Positions 18,249 through 27,589 of a DNA stretch of 30,923 bases are shown here, one piece after another. The stretch comes from Tubiluchus corallicola. Lineage: Eukaryota > Priapulida > Priapulimorpha > Priapulimorphida > Tubiluchidae. The notes under the pieces are model-generated. The model did no database searches and was not told where the DNA came from. It worked only from the letters and a program-made list of their open reading frames with translations. The translations under genes and the position numbers were made by a program. The stretch spans positions 64,001 through 94,923 of the forward strand of contig JAQGDQ010000249.1 in the NCBI GenBank assembly GCA_030141605.1. The letters are read 5' to 3'. The stretch's first letter is position 1, and each line of letters starts with the position of its first letter.

Positions 18249-18961
18249 TTCTATTTTAAATTAAATTATATTTTAATCTGTTGTGTCATTTTTGAAATCT
18301 TGGCAACTTTTAGATTTTATCATTCTGATTTTAATCTTTAATCACCTTAATTTTTCTTAACTGTGTATGACATTTATCAGTACTTTTACTTCTTAGTACT
18401 TTTAGTCTAAAATGTTGTTTTACCCCTAATCTAGTTCTGTTATATTTAGTAAATAATTTTTAACTGTTCTTTAATCTTTAAATTTTTCATTTTTCAATTA
18501 TAATTTATTAATTTTATGAATTTTAACTTTATGACTCTTACTTGACTTGTTTTTTGAAACTTATTAACAATTTAAAATTCCTAACTCTTGATCCTTAGGG
18601 ATTTAATTAAATGTTTATTTTATTTAATATGTGCTATTAATGCGTAATTTTTATTTGTTTAATTTCACTTTTTGAAATTATATATTTAAAGTGCTAATCA
18701 CGCATGGACCATCGTGGAAATATTGTATTATATGCAGTTTTGATCCACATTCATGTAAAAAAATAAATTTCTGTTCTATTCTAATATTCTTAGGATGATC
18801 CATGATTTGTTTAGAGTGAATCCACTTGGCAATTTCAAAGGAGATCTTGTTTGAAACTTTACTCCTATAGGGTCCCGTGTTAGTGAAAATTAAAAAAAAT
18901 TGTAAAAATTAAAAAATCAAAATTTTGAAAATACCAAAAAATATGATTCTGTGTCTGTTAA
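18249..18961. other. AT-rich spacer, unit 5
   Basis: AT-rich spacer with a deletion near 18350 (ACCTTAATTTTTCTTAACTG) also present in unit 7; the second half (from about 18540) is closest to unit 8. No gene is seen. Confidence 0.65.
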
Positions 18962-19500
18962 TTCCACATCCTGACCTGACATCTCTTACAACTTTGATCC
19001 CAATGTGGATTGTTAGGAGTTTTCCTTAGATTTATTATATAACCTGTTGCGACGAAGCTTTTGTGTTCTTATGTTGGGATTCATCCAAGGATCATTTCCA
19101 GGATGAACCATTGCTGTTTGATTTGGGATAGATCCACAACACAGTTTGTAAATGCATCTGTAATTAACTTGCATGTTTGGTTTATACTGAGAGTTATTAA
19201 AGCATCCAGATGACACTTGATAATTGAATTAAAAAAATATAAAGTATCAACATTTTCTCATTTCTAAACTTTCCTCACATACCTTTTTACTTAATACATA
19301 TATAAATTTCACATGGCTCAATATAGGACAGTGTGGCGTGCATCAGCAGTCGCTGTCTGTACAAACGTCCCAGCAAACCTGTTTGGAATATTCGGAATGA
19401 TAAGATCTAAACATGATTTTGACTCGGGTGAAAAGTGAGTGGCTTCGTTTATTAATGGATGCAAACGTTAATTACATAAATGATACAAAATCTGATTCAA
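18962..19500 (-). mobile_element. Non-LTR retrotransposon fragment, antisense, unit 5
   Basis: The minus-strand linker 19216-19013 reads IPNQTAMVHPGNDPWMNPNI and NRLYNKSKENS. The endonuclease part is present but its frame is broken (e.g. the GTGTGGCGTGCATC region near 19335). Confidence 0.7.
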
Positions 19501-19788
19501 CTCTTCTCTTCTCCTCCTGTTTCCTCTCCTCTCCTATTTCTGCTTTGAAATATATTATTAGTTTAGGTGTTGAGGTAACATTAGCTATGTGATAATATTA
19601 ACACAGTTGGCAACAAGAGAAGCCTTATTAAACACCAATATTAAATATATTTACAAAGTACTCGACCATAACATTGGCATTGTAGTATAAGTGGTCAGCT
19701 GAAAACATTTTCATCTTCGCTGCATAGCCATATTATGACTGTATACTGTGAATCAGCTAAGTTTATTATTCAGACTTCCAAAGCTAAA
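19501..19788 (+). promoter_or_regulatory. Short-form 5' flank, copy 5
   Basis: Short-form flank like units 1 and 6. TATAAG lies at 19686-19691, 103 bp before the ATG. An upstream in-frame ATG at 19735 would add 18 residues. Confidence 0.4.
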
Positions 19789-21171
19789 ATGTCATTTGCA
19801 TCATTTCTCAAAACTTGTGCCATTGTTTTTTATTTCCTTGAATGTTTTTGCATCAAAGGAACGTTGTGTAAAACTAAAACAAGGACTGAAAATTGCAACA
19901 GACTGTATAACCAGTACAATTTAGATGCGTTTTATGGTAAAAACTCCAGAACACAGGGTTATTCACTCCACGGAGATTTGCTTCGAGTGGGAGCATGGAG
20001 AGACGATGCTACGAAGCCATATCTAGATCAGCTGCTTCCGATGCTCAGCCAAGCAGCAAACTTTACGTACAAGGTGACATACATCAAACATTTGGAAACT
20101 CCAGAAAATATAATTTGTACAAGAGAATTCGACTTGTTATTGAGACTATCCACAATGTTCCCAGAAAGAACAAAAAGCATGACGTTTCTTCACCCACTTG
20201 TTTATAGTTCTCATGTATTTATCACAAAAAGACATCAATTACAAGGTTTTAATATAATAGATCCATTCACCACACTCGTGTGGTTGCTTCTGGTATTATA
20301 TGGCGTAGTAGCGGGTGCAATACTTTAATATATTGACTACAGCAAAAACCTGCCGTACGAAGGGGAAGTGATTACAAAATGCAGCAACTACCAAAGAAAA
20401 CTGGAAAAACCAGTGATAAAGAATGAAAGTAAGGCGTACTTTACTCGGTTCACACTGTCGTCGTACCTCCAACAAGGTGGAACATATTTACCACAATGTT
20501 TATCTGCTAGGATGCTCATCGGATGGTGGTGGATTTTTGCTTGCATCATCACAGCCATGTACACGGGCACACTGGTTAGTAAATTATTTGTAAGCAAGCA
20601 AGTTTATCTGTTCTCTACGTTGCAAGAGTTGATAGACAGCGACATAGTTCCTGTTACAATAGGTCGGCACAGCTCCACCTTGCAAATGGGAAACAGACCA
20701 GAATTTAGGCAACTGTGGCAGAGAATGAAAGCGGATCGTAATGTACCTGCTGACAATGAAGAAGCAGCATTAGAGCTGACAGCTACTGGAAAATACACCT
20801 TCTTCGAAGAAGAGACTTATGCAAAGCTCGAGTTAATAAAGGATTATGAATTACACAGAAAATGCAGATTTTCTGTTTCCCCGTTTTTGAGATTTTCATC
20901 AGCATCAGCATTAGTTGTACCACCGAATAGTAACTACACAGAAGCCCTAAATTCTGCTCTTGCTACATTAAAAGAACACGGTTTTGTGGATGAACTGCTA
21001 CAACAATTACTGCAGCCTTCGAAAAAATGTTTAGACCCACCTGTTCAGCATGTAGGCACGTTATCAATTAATGTGGAGCAACTTGACGTAGTTTTTTGGG
21101 TGTTGATATCTGGAATCGGTGTAGCATTGTTTACATTTATTAGCGAGCTTGCTTACAAGAAGTTTATGTGA
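19789..21171 (+). pseudogene. Ionotropic receptor copy 5 with single premature stop
   Basis: Collinear with the intact copies over all 460 codons, with no indel. Codon 180 (20326-20328), TAC Tyr at the end of M1 elsewhere, is TAA; the frame then stays open to the normal stop at 21171. Upstream it has changes at positions invariant in the other copies: Asp110Cys, Gly112Arg, Gly119Arg, Val121Ser. Downstream, Cys201Tyr breaks the C-x-x-C linker motif, and EGEVITK replaces the usual linker start. Arg127, Gln228, M3 (AMYTGTLVSKL) and the S2 cysteines are kept. The pocket segment is GRHSST and the strand EEETYAKLEL is strongly acidic. Without readthrough the product would be an S1 plus M1 stub. Translational readthrough, reported for some insect IRs, is possible but not shown. 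The 3' flank matches unit 2. Confidence 0.85.
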
Positions 21172-21512
21172 AAAGCAACAGATATTGTACTAACCCTTCA
21201 ATCTCCAACCATTTACCCTTTGCAAGGTCATCAATAACTGCTGCTTGTTGGCTGATCTCAAACAGTTTTCTTATGTAATAATGGCAGTACACGTGCAGCT
21301 AAAAACGTAGTGTGCCATGCAGTTCAGCATCATAACATAAAAACTGTCACTGATTTGACATAAAAAACTGATTTGACGCATTTAATCCACAATGTGTTTT
21401 TCAGACTGTTTCCTTTAAATAATCTTGTATTGTGAATGTTTCTTCAGCCATGAATACAGTGCACAATGCAGACATGTAGACTGTAGGTCTGGTTCCTGAT
21501 TTAGACTTGGTG
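21172..21512. other. 3' flank of unit 5, unit-2 type, truncated
   Basis: It starts like unit 2 (AAAAGCAACAGATATTGTAC) and follows it to about 21450, then jumps to the sequence before the GC-rich inverted repeat. The standard AACTTGAA-rich flank and its AATAAA are absent. A small local duplication (ACTGATTTGACATAAAAAAC) lies near 21350-21376. No gene is seen. Confidence 0.7.
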
Positions 21513-21542
21513 AGGCCCTAGACTATGTGAAGCCCTGGGCCT
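21513..21542 (+). promoter_or_regulatory. GC-rich inverted repeat, TATA word mutated, unit 6
   Basis: The arms AGGCCC (21513-21518) and GGGCCT (21537-21542) are intact but the TATA word is TATGTGAAG (21524-21532). The downstream small frame is broken in this unit too. Confidence 0.35.
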
Positions 21543-21701
21543 GGTCTCAGAAAACTTGGAAATATATATGCCTCTTAATTATTTAATATCAAAGTGAGCA
21601 ATACAAATTATTTTCAAATGAATGACTTACTGGCAACATATTAATAATGTGGTTTGCTTAAATTCTGTCATATCCATTTTGTGTTATAATAAAATGTAGC
21701 T

Positions 21702-21849
21702 ATGACGGATGACCCAAATACTAAACAAAGGAAAAAAATAGCAAAAATTGAAAAAAATCATAAAAAATACAAATCTTGAAAATTTTGGAAATCATTTAAC
21801 AACTATTATATAGTTTATCAGAAAAACAGTTAAAGAAAGCATTGCTTAA
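21702..21849 (+). other. Small 48-codon frame, copy 6, broken
   Basis: Net one-base gain in the A-runs (TTGAAAAAAATCAT) shifts the frame and gives an early TGA; total length 148 instead of 147. Confidence 0.4.
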
Positions 21850-22621
21850 TACTATTTTAAATTAAATTATATTTTAAACTGTTGTCTCATTTTTGAAATC
21901 TTAGCAACGTTTAGATTTTATGATTCTGATTTTAATCTTTAATCACATTAATTTTGACCTTATGTAGTTTTGTTCTTAATTACTGTTTAGCAATGATAAT
22001 TATAAACATTTAATTTTTCTTAATTGTGTATGACTTTTATCAGTACTTTTACTTCTTAGTATTTTAGTCTAAAATGTTGTTTTACCCCTAATGTAGTTAT
22101 GTTACATTTAGTAAATAATTTTTAACTGTTTTTTAATCTTTAAATTTTTCATTTTTCAATTATACTTTAAGAATTATTTTAATTTTAACTTTATGGCTCT
22201 TATTAGAGTTATTTTCTGAAACTTATTAACAATTTAAAATTCCTAATTCTTGATGGTTGGGGTTTTAATTAAAATGTTAATTTAATTTAATGTATGCTAT
22301 TAATGTGTAATTTTTATTTGTTTAATTTCACTTATTTGAAATTAGCTATTTAAAGTGCTAATCATGCATGAACCATCGTGGAAATATTGTATTATATTCA
22401 ATTTTGATCCACATCCATATAAAAATAAATTCTATTTTATTCTGTTCTTAGGATGATCCATGATTTGTTTTGTGTGAATCCACTTGGCGATTTAAAAGGA
22501 GATGTTGTTTGAAACTTTTTCTCCTATAGGGTCCTGTGTTAGCGAAAATTTAAAAAAATGCATAAAATTTAAGGAATTAAAAATTTGAAAATCCGCAAAA
22601 AGATGATTTTGTGTCTGTTAA
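21850..22621. other. AT-rich spacer, unit 6
   Basis: AT-rich spacer, very close to unit 1 in its second half (AAGAATTATTTTAATTTTAAC, GATGGTTGGGG). No gene is seen. Confidence 0.65.
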
Positions 22622-23140
22622 TTCCACATCCTGACCTGACATTTCTTACAACTTTGATCCCAATGTGGAGTGTTAGGAGTTTTCCTTAGATTTATTATAT
22701 AACCTGACGTGACGATGCTTTTGTGTTCTTATGTTGGGATTCATCCAAGGATCATTTCTGTTATGTTTGATTTGGGATAGATCCACAACACACTTTGTAA
22801 GTGCATCAGTAATTAACTTGCACGTTTGGTTTACATTGAGAGTTATTTAAGCATCCAGATGAAACTTGATAATTGATTCGAAAAAATATAAAGTATCAAC
22901 ATTTTCATAATTCTAAACTTTTCTCACATACCTTTTTACTTAATATATATATAAATTTCATATGGCTCAATGTAGGACAGTGTGTGCATGCATCAGCAGT
23001 CGCTGTCTGTACAAACGTCCCAGTAAACCAGTTTGGAATATTTGTAATGATAAGGTCTAAACATGATTTTGACTCTGCTGAAATGTGAGTGGCTTCGTTT
23101 ATTAATGGATGCAGGCTTTAATTACGTAAATGATACAAAT
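22622..23140 (-). mobile_element. Non-LTR retrotransposon fragment, antisense, unit 6
   Basis: Near twin of the unit 1 fragment, sharing the small linker deletion (CATTTCTGTTATGTTTG). Frames are broken; only remnants such as LIITN read through. Confidence 0.7.
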
Positions 23141-23444
23141 TCTGATTCAATTCTTCTCTTCTCCTCCCATTTCCTCTCCTCTCCTATTTCTGCTTTGAAA
23201 TATATTATTAGGTTAGGTGTTGATGTAACATTAGCTATGTGATAATATTAACACAGTTGGCAACAAGAGAAGCCTTATTAAACACCAGTATTAAATATAT
23301 TTACAAAGCAATCGACCATAACATTAGTATTGTAGAATAAGTGGTCAGCTGAAAACATTTTCATCGTCATCCTCCCTGGATAGGCATATTATGACTGTAT
23401 AACGTGAATCAGCTAAGTCTATTATTCAAACCTACAAAGCAAAA
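23141..23444 (+). promoter_or_regulatory. Short-form 5' flank, gene 6
   Basis: Short-form flank, near identical to unit 1, with AATAAG (23336-23341) at the TATA-like position about 109 bp before the ATG. Confidence 0.4.
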
Positions 23445-24827
23445 ATGTCACTTGCATCATTTCTCAAAACTTGTGCCATCGTTTTTTATTTTCTTGAATG
23501 TTTTTGCATCAAAGGAATGTTGTGTAAAACTAAAACAAGGACTGAAAATTGTAACAGCTTGTATAACCAGTACAATTTAAATGCGTTTTATGGTAAAAAC
23601 TCCAGAACACAGGGTTATTCACTCCACGGAGAGTTGCTTCGAGTGGGAGCATGGAGAGAAGATGTTATGAAGCCATATCTAGATCAGCTGCTCACGATGC
23701 TCAGCCAAGCAGCAAACTTCACGTACAAGGTGACATACATTAAACGTTCGGAAACTCTAGAAAATACAATTGATACAGGAGAATTCGACTTGGTTTTGGG
23801 CTTAGTCACCATGTTACCAGAAAGAGCAAAAAGTATGACGTTTCTTCACCCACTTGTTTATAGTTCTCATGTATTTATCACAAAAAGACATCAATTACAA
23901 GGTTTCAGTATAATAGACCCATTCGCCACACTCGTGTGGCTGCTTCTGGTATTATATGGCGTAGTAGCGGGTACAATACTCTACTATATTGACTACAGCA
24001 AAAACCTGCCATACAACAAGGAAGGGATTATAAAATGCAGCAACTGCCAAAGAAAACTGGAAAAACCTGTGATAAAGAATGAAGGCAAGGCGTACTTTAC
24101 TCGGTTCACACTATCGTCGTACCTCCAACAAGGTGGAACATATTTACCACAATGTTTATCCGCTAGGATGCTTATCGGATGGTGGTGGATTTTTGCTTGC
24201 ATCATCACGGCCATGTACACGGGCACACTGGTTAGTAAATTATTTGTAAGCAAGCAAGTTTATCCATTCACTACATTGCAAGAGTTGAAAGACAGCGACA
24301 TAATCCCTGTTACACTAGGTCGGCACAGCTCCACCTTGCAAATGAAAAACAGACCGGAATTTAGACAACTGTGGCAGAGAATGAAAACGGATCCTAACAT
24401 ACCTGCCGACAGTGCAGAGATGGCATTAGAGCTGACATCTACTGGAAAATACACCTTGTTTACAATAGGGACTTATGCAAAGTTCTTCTTAATTAAGGAT
24501 TATGAATTATATGAAAAATGTAGATTTTCTGTTTCTCCATTTTTGAGATTTTCGTTACCATCAGCATTAGTTGTACCAAAGAACAGTAACTACACAGAAG
24601 TCCTAAATTTTGCTTTTGCTACATTAAAGGAACACGGTCTTGTGGACAAACTGCTACAACAGTTACTGCAACCATCGGCAAAGTGTTTAGACTCACCTGT
24701 TCAGCATGTAGGCACGTTATCAATTAATGTGAAGCAACTTAATGTAGTTTTTTGGGTGTTGATATTTGGAATCTGTGTAGCATTGTTTACATTTATTAGC
24801 GAGATTGCTTACAAGAAATTTATGTGA
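23445..24827 (+). CDS. Divergent ionotropic receptor (IR), array copy 6
   Basis: A 460-residue IR subunit. The signal peptide is of the copy 2 type (AIVFYFLECFCIKG, with Leu3), but residues 30-110 and most of S2 (TDPN...ADSAEMALELTS, TIGTYAKFFL) match copy 1. The pocket segment is GRHSST, as in pseudogene copy 5, instead of GHHSPT, so the pocket itself is a patchwork. Unique changes: Ser214Gly in the linker, Glu430Lys before M4, Gly444Cys in M4, Leu454Ile. Arg127, Gln228, CSNC and Cys359/Cys414 are kept. The upstream flank matches unit 1, supporting duplication of a unit 1-like segment followed by conversion of its first 70 bp or so. An AATAAA lies at 25084-25089. Confidence 0.93.
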   Translation: MSLASFLKTCAIVFYFLECFCIKGMLCKTKTRTENCNSLYNQYNLNAFYGKNSRTQGYSLHGELLRVGAWREDVMKPYLDQLLTMLSQAANFTYKVTYIKRSETLENTIDTGEFDLVLGLVTMLPERAKSMTFLHPLVYSSHVFITKRHQLQGFSIIDPFATLVWLLLVLYGVVAGTILYYIDYSKNLPYNKEGIIKCSNCQRKLEKPVIKNEGKAYFTRFTLSSYLQQGGTYLPQCLSARMLIGWWWIFACIITAMYTGTLVSKLFVSKQVYPFTTLQELKDSDIIPVTLGRHSSTLQMKNRPEFRQLWQRMKTDPNIPADSAEMALELTSTGKYTLFTIGTYAKFFLIKDYELYEKCRFSVSPFLRFSLPSALVVPKNSNYTEVLNFAFATLKEHGLVDKLLQQLLQPSAKCLDSPVQHVGTLSINVKQLNVVFWVLIFGICVALFTFISEIAYKKFM

Positions 24828-25429
24828 AAAGCAATAGTTTATGTGCTGAGCTCATTGCTGACGGATTTGTACATGATAATCGTCTATCAGCTAAGAGTGA
24901 ATATGCTAAATTCAAACTAAATGATGAAATTGACTGGAGTATGTTTCATATGCGAGTAGATAAGATATCTCATTGTAAAAGTCAGTTGTTTATCTGATAC
25001 GGTAAACTATGTATAACTTCAACTGGTATAACTTGAATTCTTGCATATCTTAAACAGATCTTGTGGAACAGATTTTTCCTTTTAATAAACATCGTGTAAC
25101 TCAGATTATCGCGTAACTTGAACCAAATTCCCGGTACAGTTTTTAAGAAATGTACTGAAATTATCTCGCCTGTCTGGAACAGCCTCCCAAGCAAGAAGTC
25201 TTATGTGAAAGCGTTCACCACATTACGATTTTAACTGCTAGTTTCAGTGAAAATGCTAAATTGCTTGTGTTACCTTAGTAGAACGCTGCATACGACATGG
25301 CTTAATAAACGTGGTATAATGTAGATCACAATATTATTATTGCCGAATTCCATTAACCATGCTCTTCAGTCTACAGTACATGATGTAGGCATGGTGACTG
25401 TAGGTCTGGTTCCTGATTTAGAGTTGGTG
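24828..25429. repeat. 3' flank, standard type, unit 6
   Basis: Standard flank, almost identical to unit 3 (e.g. AGAGTGAATATGC, GCATATCTTAAACAG), with AATAAA at 25084-25089. No gene is seen. Confidence 0.45.
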
Positions 25430-25459
25430 AGGCCCTAACCTATATAAAGCCCTGGGCCT
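25430..25459 (+). promoter_or_regulatory. GC-rich inverted repeat enclosing TATATAAAG, unit 7
   Basis: AGGCCC (25430-25435) and GGGCCT (25454-25459) enclose TATATAAAG (25441-25449), 178 bp before the intact small frame at 25619. Confidence 0.35.
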
Positions 25460-25618
25460 GGTGTCAGAAAACTTGGAAATATATACGCCTCTTAATTATT
25501 TAATATCAAAGTGAGCAATACAAATTATTTTCAAATGAATGACTTACTGGCAACATATTAATAATGTGGTTTGCTTAAACTCTGTCATATACATTTTGTA
25601 TTATAATGAAATGCAGCT

Positions 25619-25765
25619 ATGACGGATGACCCAAATACTAAACAAAGGGAAGAAATAGCAAAAATTGAAAAAATCATAGAAAATACAAATCTCAAAAATG
25701 TTGGAAATCATTTAACAACTTTTATATGGTTTATCAGAAAAACAGTTAAAGGAAGCATTGCTTAA
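25619..25765 (+). CDS. Small 48-aa ORF, copy 7, intact
   Basis: An open 48-codon frame, MTDDPNTKQREEIAKIEK to KTVKGSIA, with NLKNVGNHLTTFIWFIRK in the middle. It differs from copy 5 at only a few residues (e.g. Ile13 versus Lys, Phe versus Ile before IWF, Gly45 versus Glu). No family is recognised and expression is unknown. Confidence 0.25.
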   Translation: MTDDPNTKQREEIAKIEKIIENTNLKNVGNHLTTFIWFIRKTVKGSIA

Positions 25766-26485
25766 TTCTATTTTAAATTAAATTATATTTTAATCTGTTG
25801 TGTCATTTTTGAAATCTTGGCAACTTTTAGATTTTATCATTCTGATTTTAATCTTTAATCAACTTAATTTTTGTTAACTGTGTATGACATTTATCAGTAC
25901 TTTTACTTCTTAGTACTTTTAGTCTAAAATGTTGTTTTACCCCTAATCTAGTTCTGTTATATTTAGTAAATAATTTTTAACTGTTCTTTAATCTTTAAAT
26001 TTTTCATTTTTCAATTATAATTTATTAATTTTATGAATTTTAACTTTATGACTCTTATTAGACTTATTTTATGAAACTTATTAACAATTTAAAATTCCTA
26101 ATTCTTGATGCTTAAGGTTTTAATTAAAATGCTCATTTAACTTAATGTATGCTATTAATGTGTAATTTTTATTTGTTTAATTTCACTTATTTGAAATTAT
26201 CTATTTAAAGTGATAACCATGCATGGACTATCGTGGAAAAATTGTATTATATGCAATTCTGATTCAAATCCATGTAAAAAATAAATTTCTGTTTTATTCT
26301 ACTCTGTTCTTAGGATGATCCATGATTCGTTTTGAGTGAATACACTTGGCGATTTCAAAGGAGATGTTGTTTGAAACTTTTTCTCCTATAGGGCCCCATA
26401 TTAGTGAAAATTTTAAAAAAAATGCGTAAAATTTAAGAAATCAAAATTTTGAAAATCCGCAGAAAGATGATTCTGTGTCTGTTAA
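25766..26485. other. AT-rich spacer, unit 7
   Basis: AT-rich spacer with the deletion near 25860 shared with unit 5; from about 26060 it matches unit 4. No gene is seen. Confidence 0.65.
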
Positions 26486-27015
26486 ATCCACATCCTGACC
26501 TGACATTTCTTGTAACTTTGATCCCAATGTGGAGTGTTAGGAGTTTTCCTTAGATTTATTTATATAACCTGTTGCGATGATGCTTTTGTGTTCTTATGTT
26601 GGGATTCATCCAAGGATCATTTCTTGGATGAATCATTACTGTTTGATTTGGGATAGATCCACAACACAGTTTGTACATGCATCAATAATTAACTTGCATG
26701 TTTGGTTTACATTGAGAGTTATTAAAGCATCCAGATGACATTTGATAATTGATTAGGAAAAATATGAAGTTGATACTTCTAAACTTTTCTCACTTACCTT
26801 TTTACTTAATACATATATAAATTTCATATGGCTCAATATAGGACAGTGTCTGCATGCATCAGCAGTCGCTGTCTGTACAAACGTCCCAGTAAACCAGTTT
26901 GGAATATTTGTAATGATAAGATCTAAACATGATTTTGACTCTGGTGAAATGTGAGTGGTTTTGTTTATTAACTGATGCAGACATTAATTATGCAAATGAT
27001 AGAAAATCTTGTTCA
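26486..27015 (-). mobile_element. Non-LTR retrotransposon fragment, antisense, unit 7
   Basis: Same endonuclease end and linker as unit 2, with extra substitutions that shorten the open stretches. Not functional. Confidence 0.7.
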
Positions 27016-27589
27016 ACTCTTTTCTTCCTCTCCCGTTTCCCCTCCTATTGCATTTTTATCTATTCTATTTTATTCTACTTCCTTCTATACTGTTGCCTTT
27101 TTGTTCTTTCTAATCTAATTTGCAGTTTGCACGTCTCTGATAGTGTTAAGTGTTTTATGTTTGCTCTTGTGTGGTTTCCACATTCGCTAGCGCCAGTGCC
27201 GCATACAAAAGCCAAATCTTTTGATACCTAGCAAACAAATACATAGCCAATAACGTTTTCGAAAGTGCATGTTCTGCAGCATTCTGCTTTTCAATATGCT
27301 GTTAGTTTAGGTGTTGAGGTAACATCAACTTCAGCAGGCAACAGAAGAAGCCTAATTGAACACTAGACAGTTTGACAGAAAAAAAACATGCAGAATGGGC
27401 TCCTGTCAATTAGCGTACAGACAATTACGATTAATGCAAATATATTTACAAAGTACTCGACCACAACACATTGGCATTGTAGTATAAAAGCGGTTAGCTG
27501 AAAACATTTTCATCTTCGCTGCATAGCCATATTATGACTGTATAACGTGAATCAGCTAACGCTCATGATTCGATTTTACAAAGCAAAAA
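27016..27589 (+). promoter_or_regulatory. Long-form 5' flank and core promoter candidate, gene 7
   Basis: Long-form flank. TATAAAAG at 27483-27490 lies 107 bp before the ATG, then CGGTTAGCTGAAAACATTTT. Donor-like GTGAGT at 26951 and TTTGCAG ending at 27125 give the same 175-nt candidate intron as units 2 and 4. Confidence 0.42.

Noticed and set aside
19735-19788. Upstream in-frame ATG adding 18 codons to copy 5
   Set aside because: Same reason: the region is 5' flank in the other copies, and all copies align from MSFASF.
19789-20328. Two separate genes in copy 5 (180-codon and 267-codon frames)
   Set aside because: The two frames are in phase and collinear with one 460-codon receptor; the break is a single TAA.
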